Of a stretch of 64,000 nt of DNA, positions 49,173-57,251 are shown piece after piece. Made by a program: the position numbers and the translations under genes. The DNA lies in contig NZ_BOPO01000002.1 in the NCBI RefSeq assembly GCF_017312725.1, forward strand, positions 124,001-188,000, written 5' to 3'. Each line of letters starts with the position of its first letter. The stretch's first letter is position 1. The DNA comes from Actinocatenispora comari (GTDB lineage Bacteria > Actinomycetota > Actinomycetes > Mycobacteriales > Micromonosporaceae). Under the pieces are notes generated by a model, which worked only from the letters and a program-made list of their open reading frames with translations, made no database searches and was not told the origin of the DNA.

Positions 49173-51188
49173 TCAGGAGCAGGTGACGGCCGCGCCCGCC
49201 CAGTCGGTGTGATCGGAGTTGGAGTCACCCTGGTTGTTCGCGACCAGTTGCACGACGTGCGCACCGGTCAGGTCGGCGGTCAGCGTCTTGGCCGCGTCGG
49301 CGGCGGTCATCGGACCGGAGTCGGCGACCTTGGTGCCGTCCACCCAGATCTCGAACGACGCGTTCGCGACGCTGCCGTCCTTCTCGTCGTCGATGCCGAC
49401 GTCGGTGTTCAACGCCGTGCAGGTACCGCCTACGAAGTAGGTGATGGTCGCGGGCGCGTTGGTGCCGAGCCCCTTGGCGTAGGTGACGCCGTTGATGGTG
49501 ATGGTGTGCCCGTCACCCGCGGCGGTCTCGCCGTTGCTGGAGTCGCGTTCCACCGGGCCCCAGTCGTTGTCGGCCGACAGCCAGTCCAGGTCGCTGAGGT
49601 AGTGCGTCCCGGCGGTCGGTGCGACGGCGACCAGCACCGAGGTGCTGCCGTCCGCGCTGTACGCGTGCCCGTTCCACCGGTACGTGCCGTGCACCTTGAG
49701 GGTGTAGGTGCCCGGCGACACGTCCGCGGGCGGCGTGACCTGCCACCTCGTGTTCAGTGACGTGCCGGTGGGCAGTGCCGCCGCCGAGGTGCCGGAGGTG
49801 GCCTTGACCTGCCAGCCGTCCGGGCCGGTCAGCGTCGCGTGTGCCGAGAGGACCGGGACGCGACCGCTGTTGGTCACCGAGGTGGTCACCGGGTTCGCCT
49901 TGCCCGGGTCCAGGATCGCGGCGGGCGCACCGGCGTACACGGTGCCGGCGTCGACACCGGCGGAGGTGCTCGGCGGGTACGAGTTCCACTGGTGGTCGAC
50001 CGAGACCCGGTAGATGGCCGTGCCGTGTGCGGGTACCGAGGCGCTGATGGTGCCGGCGCTCTCGGTGTTGCTGTGCTGCCAGACGTCGCGCAGCTTGTAC
50101 GCGGCGGCGGCCGGCAGCCCGGCCGCGCTGGCGCTGGTGGAGATGGTCGCCGCGCTGTCGGACTCGTTGTACAGCGCGACCGCGACGTCCCCGTTGGCCA
50201 GCGGCTTGGCGAACACCACGTGCCCGTTGCCGTCGGCGATCGGCTTGGCCTGCTTGCCCAGCGAGTCCTGGTCGAGGGCGATGACCTCGGAGTTGCTGAG
50301 GATCTCCATCGTGGCCGGGGTCGCCTCGCGCAGGTCGCTGCCGATCAGCAGCGGCGCGGCCATCATCGACCAGAGGCCGAAGTGGGTGCGGTACTCGGTG
50401 TCGGTCATGCCGCCGTTGCCGACTTCCAGCATGTCCGGGTCGTTCCACGCGCCGGGCTTGGCCGCCGCGTACAGGCCCATGTTCTTGCGGATGATGCTCT
50501 TCAGGCTGTTCCAGTTGTCGCTGATGTCGCCGGTGGTGCGCCACAGGTTGCCGACGTCGCCGGCCCAGTTCGCCGGGTCGAAGTTGCCCCACTCGCACAG
50601 CGAGTAGACCATCGGCCGGCCGGTGGCGGCGATCGCGTCGCGCATCCGGGAGTACCGGTCGATGTAGCCGGCCTCGGTCTCCGGGGTGTTCCGGCTGCCG
50701 CAGTTGTCGTACTTGAGGTAGTCGACGCCCCAGGCGGCGAAGTCGTCGGCGTCGGTGGTCTCGTGGCCGAAGCTCGCCGGGTAGCCGGCGCAGGTCTTGT
50801 CGCCGGCGCTGGAGTAGATGCCGAGCTTGAGCCCCTTGGAGTGGACGTAGTCGGCGGTGCCCTTGATCCCGTCGGGGAACTTGACCGGGTCGGGTACCAA
50901 GTGGCCGTCGGCGCTGCGCTGCTTCTCCGACCAGCAGTCGTCGATGTTGACGTACTCGTAGCCGGCGTCCTTGAGGCCGCTGGTGACGAAGAAGTCGGCG
51001 GTCTGTTTGATCAGCTGCTCGTCGACGTTGCAGCCGAACGAGTTCCAGTCGTTGAAGCCCATCGGCGGGGTGAGCGCGAGGCCGTTGTCCAGCGCCTTCG
51101 CCTCGGTGGGGTGGGAAACGGTGCCGGCGACGGCGGCACCGCCGATGGCGAGCGCGGCGACCGCTGCCAACGCGAGGAGTCTTCGCAT
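49173..51188 (-). CDS. Secreted alpha-galactosidase, GH27 with NEW3 and NPCBM domains
   Basis: 671 residues from ATG 51188 (AAAGGACGG upstream). Signal peptide about 1-32. GH27 barrel from LALTPPMGFNDWNSFGC; nucleophile Asp161 in YLKYDNCG; acid/base Asp221 in RTTGDISDNW; then GAWNDPDMLEVGNGG. A C-terminal beta sandwich follows, then a NEW3-type domain (about 420-520) and an NPCBM carbohydrate-binding module (about 535-671, SDLDWLSADNDWGPVERDSSNGETAAGDG). It removes terminal alpha-galactose from plant galactosides outside the cell. Its upstream region holds a palindrome flanked by direct repeats. Confidence 0.95.
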   Translation of the reverse strand: MRRLLALAAVAALAIGGAAVAGTVSHPTEAKALDNGLALTPPMGFNDWNSFGCNVDEQLIKQTADFFVTSGLKDAGYEYVNIDDCWSEKQRSADGHLVPDPVKFPDGIKGTADYVHSKGLKLGIYSSAGDKTCAGYPASFGHETTDADDFAAWGVDYLKYDNCGSRNTPETEAGYIDRYSRMRDAIAATGRPMVYSLCEWGNFDPANWAGDVGNLWRTTGDISDNWNSLKSIIRKNMGLYAAAKPGAWNDPDMLEVGNGGMTDTEYRTHFGLWSMMAAPLLIGSDLREATPATMEILSNSEVIALDQDSLGKQAKPIADGNGHVVFAKPLANGDVAVALYNESDSAATISTSASAAGLPAAAAYKLRDVWQHSNTESAGTISASVPAHGTAIYRVSVDHQWNSYPPSTSAGVDAGTVYAGAPAAILDPGKANPVTTSVTNSGRVPVLSAHATLTGPDGWQVKATSGTSAAALPTGTSLNTRWQVTPPADVSPGTYTLKVHGTYRWNGHAYSADGSTSVLVAVAPTAGTHYLSDLDWLSADNDWGPVERDSSNGETAAGDGHTITINGVTYAKGLGTNAPATITYFVGGTCTALNTDVGIDDEKDGSVANASFEIWVDGTKVADSGPMTAADAAKTLTADLTGAHVVQLVANNQGDSNSDHTDWAGAAVTCS

Positions 51189-51542
51189 GAGCCGTCCTTT
51201 CGCGTACCAGTGCTGGGATCCGCTGCCACTGACGACGATCAAGCGTGTGGAGGTATGTGTGGTTATCGCCGTAGCGGCGTTGGGTATGTGCACTTAAACA
51301 CACACAACCGCACGACACAAGAGTTGAACGGCCAGCAACCGGCAGCGGTCTTCGGACGTGTTGTGCCTGCCCACCCGCCCCGCGGCGGCGCAATCACTGG
51401 CGCATCGGGTCGTCGTTACCTAGGGTGGACCGAATATCTGGCAGAAGTTCTACAAGTTGTCACGGCCCGCTTCGGAGAGCTCTCGATCGCCGGTACGGCA
51501 CGAGCCCCGACGGACCGTCGGAAGAGAGGGCCGACCCCCACG
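51189..51542. other. 354-bp intergenic region between alpha-galactosidase and methyltransferase genes
   Basis: No gene is seen. It contains the palindrome at 51267-51279, a CA/TG-rich patch near 51285-51320, and a palindrome-free stretch before the methyltransferase ATG. It must carry both divergent promoters. Confidence 0.5.
51252..51290. promoter_or_regulatory. Palindrome flanked by direct repeats upstream of alpha-galactosidase
   Basis: CGCCG-TAG-CGGCG (51267-51279) lies midway between two copies of GGTATGTG (51252-51259 and 51283-51290). A plausible binding site for a sugar-responsive repressor. Confidence 0.4.
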
Positions 51543-52325
51543 ATGACCGTGATCGAACACCGCGTCGAAACGAAGCGTGCCGTCACGCCCGACTACTCCG
51601 GGAGGGAGTTCACCGAGGAGGAGATCGCCAACGGCGTACACCGCAAGTTCATCGGTGGCCACTGGGACGGGCACGGCGAGCACCAGGTCGAGTTCCTCAC
51701 CGAGCACGGGCTGCGCCCGGACCACCGGTTCCTCGACGTCGGCTGCGGCGCGTTCCGCGCCGGCCGGCACTTCATCGACATGCTCGACCCGGGCAACTAC
51801 TACGGTGTCGACGCGAACCTGTCGCTGATGGAGACCGGGTACGGCGTCGAACTGTCCGACGCCCAGCGGAAGCGCCTGCCGGTCGAGAACCTGCGCGCCA
51901 ACGACCGCTTCGACGTCAACTTCGGCGTCAAGTTCGACTACGCGATCGCCCAGTCGGTGTTCAGCCACGTCTCGCTCAACCACATGCGGCTGTGCCTGGC
52001 CCGGGTCTCCCGGGTGATGCGGCCGGGCGGCAAGTTCTACGTGACGTTCTTCGAGCAGCCGCCGGGCACCAAGCTCGACATGATCACCTCGCTGAGCAAG
52101 CGCGGCAAGGCGGTCATGAGCGAGCAGAACGTCTTCTGGTACTTCCGTTCCGACCTGCAGTGGGTCGCCGGCTTCGGCGCCTGGAAGTTCCGCTACATCG
52201 GCGACTGGGGTCACCCGATGGGCCAGAAGATGGTCGAGTACACCCGGACCGCCGACTCGGGCAAGCTGGGCGACAACATCAAGCGCGGCCGGCGCTGGCT
52301 GTCCCGCAAGATCTACCCGGCCTGA
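51543..52325 (+). CDS. Class I SAM-dependent methyltransferase
   Basis: 260 residues. Motif I is HRFLDVGCGAFRAGRHFIDML (about 59-79) with NYYGVDANLSLM as motif II. FDYAIAQSVFSHVSLNHMRLCLARVSRVMRPGGKFYVTFFE covers post-I and motif III. Cytosolic; the acceptor is unknown, though members with this GAFRAG loop are often near glycan genes. ATG at 51543; a weak GAGAGGG lies 20 nt upstream, so a slightly different start is possible. Confidence 0.88.
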   Translation: MTVIEHRVETKRAVTPDYSGREFTEEEIANGVHRKFIGGHWDGHGEHQVEFLTEHGLRPDHRFLDVGCGAFRAGRHFIDMLDPGNYYGVDANLSLMETGYGVELSDAQRKRLPVENLRANDRFDVNFGVKFDYAIAQSVFSHVSLNHMRLCLARVSRVMRPGGKFYVTFFEQPPGTKLDMITSLSKRGKAVMSEQNVFWYFRSDLQWVAGFGAWKFRYIGDWGHPMGQKMVEYTRTADSGKLGDNIKRGRRWLSRKIYPA

Positions 52326-52350
52326 TCCACCAGCCCTCGCACGATCCTTC

Positions 52351-52380
52351 GGTGCCCGGTCGCCACGGCGGCCGGGCACC
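52351..52380. terminator. Bidirectional hairpin terminator
   Basis: GGTGCCCGG (52351-52359) and CCGGGCACC (52372-52380) pair perfectly between convergent stops at 52325 and 52405. Confidence 0.65.
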
Positions 52381-52404
52381 GGCGTCTCCGGGCAGCCGCG
52401 CCGC

Positions 52405-52737
52405 TCAGCGCCGGGGCACGTACATGATGACGGCGACGCCGACCAGGCAGATGCCGGCGCCGATCAGGTCCCACCGGTCCGGCCGGAACCGGTCGACCAC
52501 CATGCCCCAGGCGAGCGAACCGGCGACGAAGATCCCGCCGTACGCGGCGAGGATCCGGCCGAAGTGCGGGTCGGGCTGGAACGTGGCGACGAACCCGTAG
52601 CAGCCGAGCGCGATGATCCCGCCGGCGATCCACAGCACGCCGCGGTGCTCCCGCCAGCCCTGCCACACCAGCCAGGCGCCGCCGATCTCGGCGAGCGCGG
52701 CCAGCACGAACAACGACAACGATCGGGCGACGGTCAT
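52405..52737 (-). CDS. YnfA/UPF0060 four-span membrane protein
   Basis: 110 residues. Four spans with the family pattern [102 protein letters not shown]. YnfA proteins resemble small multidrug resistance exporters; transport activity is unclear. TACGGT lies 6 nt before the ATG (leaderless). Confidence 0.93.
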   Translation of the reverse strand: MTVARSLSLFVLAALAEIGGAWLVWQGWREHRGVLWIAGGIIALGCYGFVATFQPDPHFGRILAAYGGIFVAGSLAWGMVVDRFRPDRWDLIGAGICLVGVAVIMYVPRR

Positions 52738-52743
52738 GGCTGG

Positions 52744-52749
52744 ACCGTA
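52744..52749 (-). promoter_or_regulatory. -10 box for leaderless ynfA-like mRNA
   Basis: TACGGT on the minus strand, 6 nt before the ATG at 52737. Confidence 0.5.
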
Positions 52750-52933
52750 CCGCCGGCCGGCGCCGCGACCGGCCCCGGTCGGGCCCGCGTGACCTGCGCG
52801 AACGCAGCGCAACGGGGGGTCGTACCGATCCCGGCGGGCTGGCCGCGCCACTGCACACTCGGCCCAGGGCCGGTCTCGAAGCCCGCGTACCGGGGACGTC
52901 GAGACAGTCCAGGAACGTCGCGAGGAGGCAGCG

Positions 52934-54139
52934 ATGAGCGTGGCACCGGACCGGCCACCGCGCCGGCGCACGCTGCGCCGGAACCTGATCGTGCTCGCCG
53001 CCGGGCTCGCGGTGCTGGTCCTGGGGCTGACCGCGCTGGGCGTCGGCTCGGTCACCGGGGCGCTCGACGGCGCCCTGCATCCGCCGCTCAACCCGGCGCC
53101 GTGGGACGACGGCGACAGGATCCGGCCGGTACGAAGCAGCGACGCCAAGGTCCGCAGCGTGCTCCGGGCCCAGCAGTACGAGACCGCCTGGCGCACCCTG
53201 GTCACCACGCCGGACCAGCAGCAGGTGCAGCGGGAGTACACGTTCGATCCCGACCAGCGCCGCGGGAAGCCGTCGAGCGTCCACCGGCTGCCCTCCTACC
53301 TGGCCGGGATCTCGGTCTACGCCAACGACTACTCCGCCGCGACCGGGGACAGCTACGAGATCGACGTCGCCGAGTACGAGGACCCCGACGAGGCGGCCGC
53401 GATGCTGCGCGGCTACCACGCCCGGCGGTCGATGCGGCAGGTGTCGGCGCCGGCGATCGAGGGCGCCGACACGGTCTCGGTCCGCCGCGGCAGGTCGCTG
53501 TCGCTGCCGTGCCGCCCCGAGCAGGGCCGGCCGATCGCGCTGGCGGTCGACGCCGTCGTGGACGGCACGGTCGCGGTGTCGATCCTGGACGGCTGCGCGA
53601 GTACCGCCGACGGCAGCGAGCCGACCGACGCGCTGCTCGCGCTCGCCGAGCAGGCGGTGCAGGCGATCGACACGGTACGGGCCCAGCCGGTCCCCGCTCG
53701 CTGGATGCCGGGCACCGCGCGGGTGCCGATCGTCAGTTCCGGCAGCTGGCACCAGTCGCAGTTGCAGGTCGCCGACCGGCCCGACGGGCTCGATGTCGAT
53801 CCGCTGCTGGACGAGCCGTTCGCCGGCAGCGGCGTCGACACGGTGTACTACGCCAGGAACACCGTGTACGCCTATCCGAGCCCCGCGGCGGCGCACGCGG
53901 TGCTGGGCCGGCTGCCGGGGTTGACCGACGACGACCGCCGGTACCGGGAGTCGCCACACCCGGTGGACCGGGGCGAGAGCGACGAGCGGCTGTGCGCCGA
54001 GGGCCTGCACTGGCAGCAGGGCACCACCTGCTGGAGCCGGGTGGGCCGGTTCGTCGTCGTGCAGGCCTACGGGGAGAACTCCGCCGTCGCCGGCTCCCTC
54101 GACGAATCGCAGGTCAGGGCGCTGCACGGGGTGCGCTGA
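52934..54139 (+). CDS. Unknown membrane-anchored extracytoplasmic protein
   Basis: 401 residues with GGAGGCAGCG before the ATG. A basic cytoplasmic start ([10 protein letters not shown]) and one span at 18-42 leave a 350-residue domain outside. That domain seems to have two similar halves, each with a Yx[13 protein letters not shown] strand and an [18 protein letters not shown] or [13 protein letters not shown] helix, plus cysteines ([27 protein letters not shown]). I do not recognise the family. Confidence 0.68.
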   Translation: MSVAPDRPPRRRTLRRNLIVLAAGLAVLVLGLTALGVGSVTGALDGALHPPLNPAPWDDGDRIRPVRSSDAKVRSVLRAQQYETAWRTLVTTPDQQQVQREYTFDPDQRRGKPSSVHRLPSYLAGISVYANDYSAATGDSYEIDVAEYEDPDEAAAMLRGYHARRSMRQVSAPAIEGADTVSVRRGRSLSLPCRPEQGRPIALAVDAVVDGTVAVSILDGCASTADGSEPTDALLALAEQAVQAIDTVRAQPVPARWMPGTARVPIVSSGSWHQSQLQVADRPDGLDVDPLLDEPFAGSGVDTVYYARNTVYAYPSPAAAHAVLGRLPGLTDDDRRYRESPHPVDRGESDERLCAEGLHWQQGTTCWSRVGRFVVVQAYGENSAVAGSLDESQVRALHGVR

Positions 54140-54197
54140 CCCCCGCCGGCACCGGGCACGACGCCGCTCTGGCGCCCGGCGAGCGGCTGCCGCGGCG

Positions 54198-54773
54198 TCA
54201 GCCCCGCAGGTCGCGGCGCATCAGGATGCGGGGATGACCGGCGAGCACCGAGGTCGTGTCGGCGGCGTGCACGAAGCCGACCCGCTCGAAGTTGGCCCGC
54301 ATCCCCACGTAGGCCATCGTCGTCTCGACCCGCGCGGTGCCGTTGTCCACCGGGTACGCCTCCAGCACCGGCGCACCGTGCGCGCGGGCGAACTCGACCG
54401 CGCCGGTGATCAGCGCGTGCGAGATGCCCTGCCCGCGGTGGCCGGGCCGGATCCGGATGCACCACAGCGACCACACCGGCAGGTCGTCCAGGTGCGGAAT
54501 GACCCGACTCCGCGCGTACGACGTGGTCGCGCGCGGCGCGACCGCGGCCCAGCCGACCGGCTCGCCGCCGTCGTAGGCGAGCACGCCCGGCGCGGGATCG
54601 GCCCGGCACAGCCGCTCCACGTATGCCCCGCGGTCGGGGCCGCGCAGCTCGTGGTCGAGCTTGGCCGGGATCCGGTGGCTCAGGCACCAGCACACCGTCG
54701 CGGTGGGCGACTTCGGCCCGATCACCTTCCGCACGTCGGCGAAGACCGACGCCGCCCGTACCTCGATGCTCAT
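54198..54773 (-). CDS. GNAT-family N-acetyltransferase
   Basis: 191 residues. The acetyl-CoA loop is WCIRIRPGHRGQGISHALITGAVEFARAHGAPVLEAYPVDNG (R-x-x-G-x-G/A as RGQGIS), followed by the C-terminal AYVGMRANFERVGFVHAADTTSVL strand set. An N-terminal cysteine-containing segment, TVCWCLSHRIPAKL, precedes it. The substrate (protein, drug or small amine) is unknown. The gene is divergent from a small membrane protein across a strong palindrome. Confidence 0.9.
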   Translation of the reverse strand: MSIEVRAASVFADVRKVIGPKSPTATVCWCLSHRIPAKLDHELRGPDRGAYVERLCRADPAPGVLAYDGGEPVGWAAVAPRATTSYARSRVIPHLDDLPVWSLWCIRIRPGHRGQGISHALITGAVEFARAHGAPVLEAYPVDNGTARVETTMAYVGMRANFERVGFVHAADTTSVLAGHPRILMRRDLRG

Positions 54774-54793
54774 CCCGACACGATGTCACGACC

Positions 54794-54823
54794 CACCGAC
54801 AATGCTCGCCGAGCTTGTCGGTG
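54794..54823. promoter_or_regulatory. Strong inverted repeat between GNAT and small-membrane-protein genes
   Basis: CACCGACAA (54794-54802) pairs with TTGTCGGTG (54815-54823); the inner GCTCG-C-CGAGC extends the dyad to about 14 bp per arm with one extra base. It is central to the 78-bp divergent region; operator candidate. Confidence 0.55.
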
Positions 54824-54839
54824 CCTGCTCGGCGGCGGC

Positions 54840-54845
54840 TACGCT
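54840..54845 (+). promoter_or_regulatory. -10 box for leaderless transcript
   Basis: TACGCT, 6 nt before the ATG at 54852. Confidence 0.55.
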
Positions 54846-54851
54846 CGACGG

Positions 54852-55082
54852 ATGCGGGACCTGATCGGATTCGCGATACTCGCGGTGGTGGCCGGCGGCT
54901 CCGCCTGGGCGCTGATGCGGCTCGCCGGGTGGGCCCGGCGCCGTGGCGTCGGCGGCGCGCTGATGGGCCCGGCCGAGGAGATCTGGCACCCCAACGCCCG
55001 CGAGTTCCGCTTCGTCATCGAGGCCGACGCGCAACACGAGGTCCCCCGCCCACCCGCCGGCGACCCACCCACCACCCGCTGA
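54852..55082 (+). CDS. Small single-span membrane protein
   Basis: 76 residues: MRDLIGFAILAVVAGGSAWA begins the one span (5-25), then RLAGWARRRGVGG and an acidic/Pro-rich tail with AEEIWHPNAREFRFVIEADAQ. It is probably a type I or III membrane protein with the tail in the cytosol. The TACGCT box supports the start. Function unknown. Confidence 0.65.
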   Translation: MRDLIGFAILAVVAGGSAWALMRLAGWARRRGVGGALMGPAEEIWHPNAREFRFVIEADAQHEVPRPPAGDPPTTR

Positions 55083-55086
55083 CAGC

Positions 55087-55118
55087 AACGCGGCCCCAGC
55101 CACCGCCGGAGCCGCGTT
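55087..55118. terminator. Hairpin terminator between convergent genes
   Basis: AACGCGGC (55087-55094) and GCCGCGTT (55111-55118) pair perfectly; the stops at 55082 and 55129 flank it. Confidence 0.6.
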
Positions 55119-55128
55119 CCGTTGCTTG

Positions 55129-55335
55129 CTACAGCGACTTCACCGTCGCCGCGAACGCCCGGAAGGCGGTCGTCTCGACGACCAGCACGGGGCCGCTCGG
55201 ATCCTTGCTGTCACGAATGGCAACGATGCCGGGCAGATTGCTCGCCACCTCCACGCACTGACCGCCGTTGCCGCCAGATCGGCTGGACTTCCTCCACACT
55301 GCGGCGGACAGCGTTGCGCTACTGACGGAGTACAT
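55129..55335 (-). CDS. DUF397 protein
   Basis: 68 residues. AVWRKSSRSGGNGGQCVEVASNLPGIVAIRDSKDPSGPVLVVETTAFRAFAATVK matches the DUF397 core (W.KSSRS...CVEVA......RDSK.P.GP.L......A..F...V). Such peptides act with an XRE partner in developmental and antibiotic regulation (the WhiJ/AbaA-like systems of streptomycetes). It is 3 bp downstream of the XRE gene; the ribosome site AAGGAG lies in that gene's last codons. Confidence 0.95.
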   Translation of the reverse strand: MYSVSSATLSAAVWRKSSRSGGNGGQCVEVASNLPGIVAIRDSKDPSGPVLVVETTAFRAFAATVKSL

Positions 55336-55338
55336 CGC

Positions 55339-56202
55339 CTAAGTCTCCTTGATCATCTTGGCGATCCGGGCGGCCGACGACTTCAGATCCAGAGCGGCGG
55401 TCTGAAGTCGGCCGTAGGCCCGAGCGTACTGCCGTATCTCAGCGGGGTCTTCCAGGTACAAAGCGCCCGCATCGTGCTCTATGTAGACAACCGACGGATC
55501 GTCTTCCTCGGGAAAGTCCAGGATCGTGAACGAGCCGACCACTCCTGCTTGTGCATCAGCAGGTACCAGAGCGACGGAGATCCTCGGCCGCTCAGCGAGT
55601 TCCACCAGATGCCGATACTGGTCTCGCATGACATCCGGGCCGCCGTACTGACGGAGCAGGGCGGTCTCGTCTATGACGAGGGTCAGGTCCTGCCCTCCAC
55701 TGGTAAGCCGCTTCTGCCGATCCATGCGCAGCTGAACGAGCGTCTCGATCTGGTCGGCGTCAGCGTCGGGCCGGGCGGCACGGTAGACGGCACGTGCGTA
55801 CTCCGGCGTCTGCACCAGACCGTTCACGAACTGCATGTCCACGATCTGCAGGGAGTCGGCCTCACCTTCCAGGTCGACATAGATCTCGAACCAGTCCGGC
55901 AGCGGTCCACCCCGGTACGAGTGCCACCATGCCGTTCCGGTGTTGGCTTGCCCAGCCAGTTCCAGCAGCGCATCCCGTTTCCCGCCAACGACTTCGTAGG
56001 CGTCGAGCATGCCCCGAATCGTGTTGACGCGGACCGCGAGCTTCCCGCTCTCAACCCGACTGATCGTCGACTGCGAGACGGAAGCAAGTTTCGCGGCCGC
56101 CTCCGCCAGCAGTCCACGATCCTCGCGCAGCTTCGTCAGCTCACGCCCAAGGCGACGCCGAAGAAAAGGACGGGTAGCGCGCTGAGCCTTCTTGTTGGGC
56201 AT
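55339..56202 (-). CDS. XRE-family regulator with DUF5753 domain, partner of DUF397
   Basis: 287 residues from ATG 56202. HTH at about 18-72 (LGRELTKLREDRGLLAEAAAKLASVSQSTISRVESGKLAVRVNTIRGMLDAYEV), then the DUF5753 effector domain from about 95 (WFEIYVDLEGEADSLQIVDMQFVNGLVQTPEYARAVYRAA ... GGPDVMRDQYRHLVELAERPRISVALVP). The WhiJ/AbaA-type pairs repress development or antibiotic genes and are relieved by the small partner. Divergent from the microprotein operon, with a perfect palindrome between. Confidence 0.94.
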   Translation of the reverse strand: MPNKKAQRATRPFLRRRLGRELTKLREDRGLLAEAAAKLASVSQSTISRVESGKLAVRVNTIRGMLDAYEVVGGKRDALLELAGQANTGTAWWHSYRGGPLPDWFEIYVDLEGEADSLQIVDMQFVNGLVQTPEYARAVYRAARPDADADQIETLVQLRMDRQKRLTSGGQDLTLVIDETALLRQYGGPDVMRDQYRHLVELAERPRISVALVPADAQAGVVGSFTILDFPEEDDPSVVYIEHDAGALYLEDPAEIRQYARAYGRLQTAALDLKSSAARIAKMIKET

Positions 56203-56253
56203 GACGGAAGTTGTACCACCGTAGCCGATCTGCCGGTACTCCACTTTGATCCT

Positions 56254-56267
56254 CGCACTTGAGTGCG
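56254..56267. promoter_or_regulatory. 14-bp palindrome, probable XRE operator
   Basis: CGCACT-TG-AGTGCG: perfect 6-bp arms. It lies between the XRE gene and the microprotein promoter, ending 5 bp upstream of that promoter's -35 box. Confidence 0.6.
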
Positions 56268-56272
56268 GGATA

Positions 56273-56301
56273 TTGCGTAGCACCGATTCGTCGTCTACTG
56301 T
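56273..56301 (+). promoter_or_regulatory. Promoter of the microprotein operon
   Basis: TTGCGT (56273-56278), a 17-bp spacer and TACTGT (56296-56301). The implied start near 56308 leaves a leader of about 200 nt before the first ATG at 56511. Confidence 0.6.
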
Positions 56302-56307
56302 CCTCAG

Positions 56308-56510
56308 AGTCGGGAGTCACTCTCGGTCAATCTTCTTCAAGACCGAGCGTGACGAACGCTCGGTTCGGTCTGCGTGCAGGCACACAAGCACGCACCAAAC
56401 CGCCAAGACGGCCCGCCGCCGTACCCGGTGGGTCGAGAGAAAGGGGGCGCGGTGTCTGGCCTGGAAACCTCACCGCGCCCCCACCCCATCGACGGATCGG
56501 AGCCCTACCG
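56308..56510 (+). ncRNA. Structured leader RNA with three hairpins
   Basis: Hairpin 1: ACCGAGCGT/ACGCTCGGT (56342-56364, 9 bp, loop 5). Hairpin 2: TGCGTGC/GCACGCA (56371-56394, 7 bp). Hairpin 3: GGGGGCGCGGTG/CACCGCGCCCCC (56443-56482, 12 bp, loop 16). All stems are perfect. The RNA could be a regulatory leader of the microprotein operon or a free small RNA ending at hairpin 3. It matches no riboswitch I know. Confidence 0.45.
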
Positions 56511-56624
56511 ATGGAGCTGTATCACCGTACCGTGAGAGCGCTGCGGCGAGTCCGCGCGCGCCTGCGGGACTGGCGGGATGAGATTGCCGCGCGGCCGGTC
56601 GGCCCGGACGGGTGGTGGCGATGA
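56511..56624 (+). CDS. Microprotein 1 of the operon, 37 residues, basic amphipathic helix
   Basis: The sequence starts MELYHRTVRALRRVRARLRD, then WRDEIAARPVGPDGWWR. It has eleven arginines and could bind nucleic acid or membrane. The ATG at 56511 is preceded by GGAG 9 nt upstream, after the structured leader. The TGA overlaps the next ATG (ATGA). No family is recognised. Confidence 0.55.
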   Translation: MELYHRTVRALRRVRARLRDWRDEIAARPVGPDGWWR

Positions 56625-56854
56625 ACGCCATCAGCTACGCGGCGGTGCTCGGCACCGCGTTCGTCGCCGGCGCGGTCGCGATCGCCGTGCTCCTCGGGTA
56701 CCTGCTCGACCGGCGCGACGAGCGGACCGGCCGGGCACGCCGCCCGTCCGTGCCGGTGCGCGACCCGTACCACCAGGCGCAGCAGCTGGCCGCACGCCGC
56801 CGCGAGCGGGTGCCGGTCGATGCGTGCGGGCAGGGCGGTGCGCCGTGGTCGTGA
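56621..56854 (+). CDS. Microprotein 2, 77 residues, single-span membrane protein
   Basis: One span at about 5-27 (SYAAVLGTAFVAGAVAIAVLLGYLL), followed by a basic hydrophilic tail with DRRDERTGRARR and QQLAARRRERVPVDACG. It is probably a type III membrane protein with its tail in the cytosol. The start overlaps gene 1 by 4 bp, and its stop overlaps gene 3 (GTGA). Unknown. Confidence 0.62.
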   Translation: MNAISYAAVLGTAFVAGAVAIAVLLGYLLDRRDERTGRARRPSVPVRDPYHQAQQLAARRRERVPVDACGQGGAPWS

Positions 56855-57024
56855 TCCCCGGCGACCTGGCGCTGATCGGCGGACGCACCGTCACCGTGGC
56901 CGAGGCGTACCTGCATCACGAGCGCCTGGTCGAGATCACCGACACCGCCGGCGGCGTCACCTGGGCCCCGCCGGAGCTGGTGCAGCGGCTCGACGGTGCG
57001 CAGGTGGCCGCGTGGCGACGCTGA
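56851..57024 (+). CDS. Microprotein 3, 57 residues, strand-rich
   Basis: GTG 56851 overlaps the stop of gene 2; GTG 56845 is also in frame. PGDLALIGGRTVTVAEAYLHHERLVEITDTAGGVTWAPPELVQRLDG suggests four or five short strands and a terminal helix, a small barrel. Its TGA overlaps the ATG of gene 4 by one base. Unknown. Confidence 0.6.
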   Translation: MIPGDLALIGGRTVTVAEAYLHHERLVEITDTAGGVTWAPPELVQRLDGAQVAAWRR

Positions 57025-57251
57025 TGGACCGGCGGCCCCGGATCGGCGACCTGCTCGGTCTGCCCGCGTGGCTGCCGGACCTGCCGTACCGGGTGCTCGG
57101 CGTGCGCGATCCGGGCATCCACGGGTACGTGTGGCTCGACGGCTACCTGCTCGACGGTTTCGCGGTGACCGAACGCAGCGTCCTGGTACCCGTCGAGCGG
57201 CTGCGCGAGCTGCCCGACCCGGTGTGGGGAGCGCCGGAGGACCGATCATGA
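57024..57251 (+). CDS. Microprotein 4, 75 residues, strand-rich
   Basis: The ATG at 57024 overlaps the previous TGA (TGATG); GTG 57012 is the alternative. RPRIGDLLGLPAWLPDLPYRVLGVRDPGIHGYVWLDGYLLDGFAVTERSVLVPVERLRELPD. It resembles gene 3 in layout: strands, an xVxxPxxxL motif and a final helix. Acidic end. Unknown. Confidence 0.6.
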   Translation: MDRRPRIGDLLGLPAWLPDLPYRVLGVRDPGIHGYVWLDGYLLDGFAVTERSVLVPVERLRELPDPVWGAPEDRS

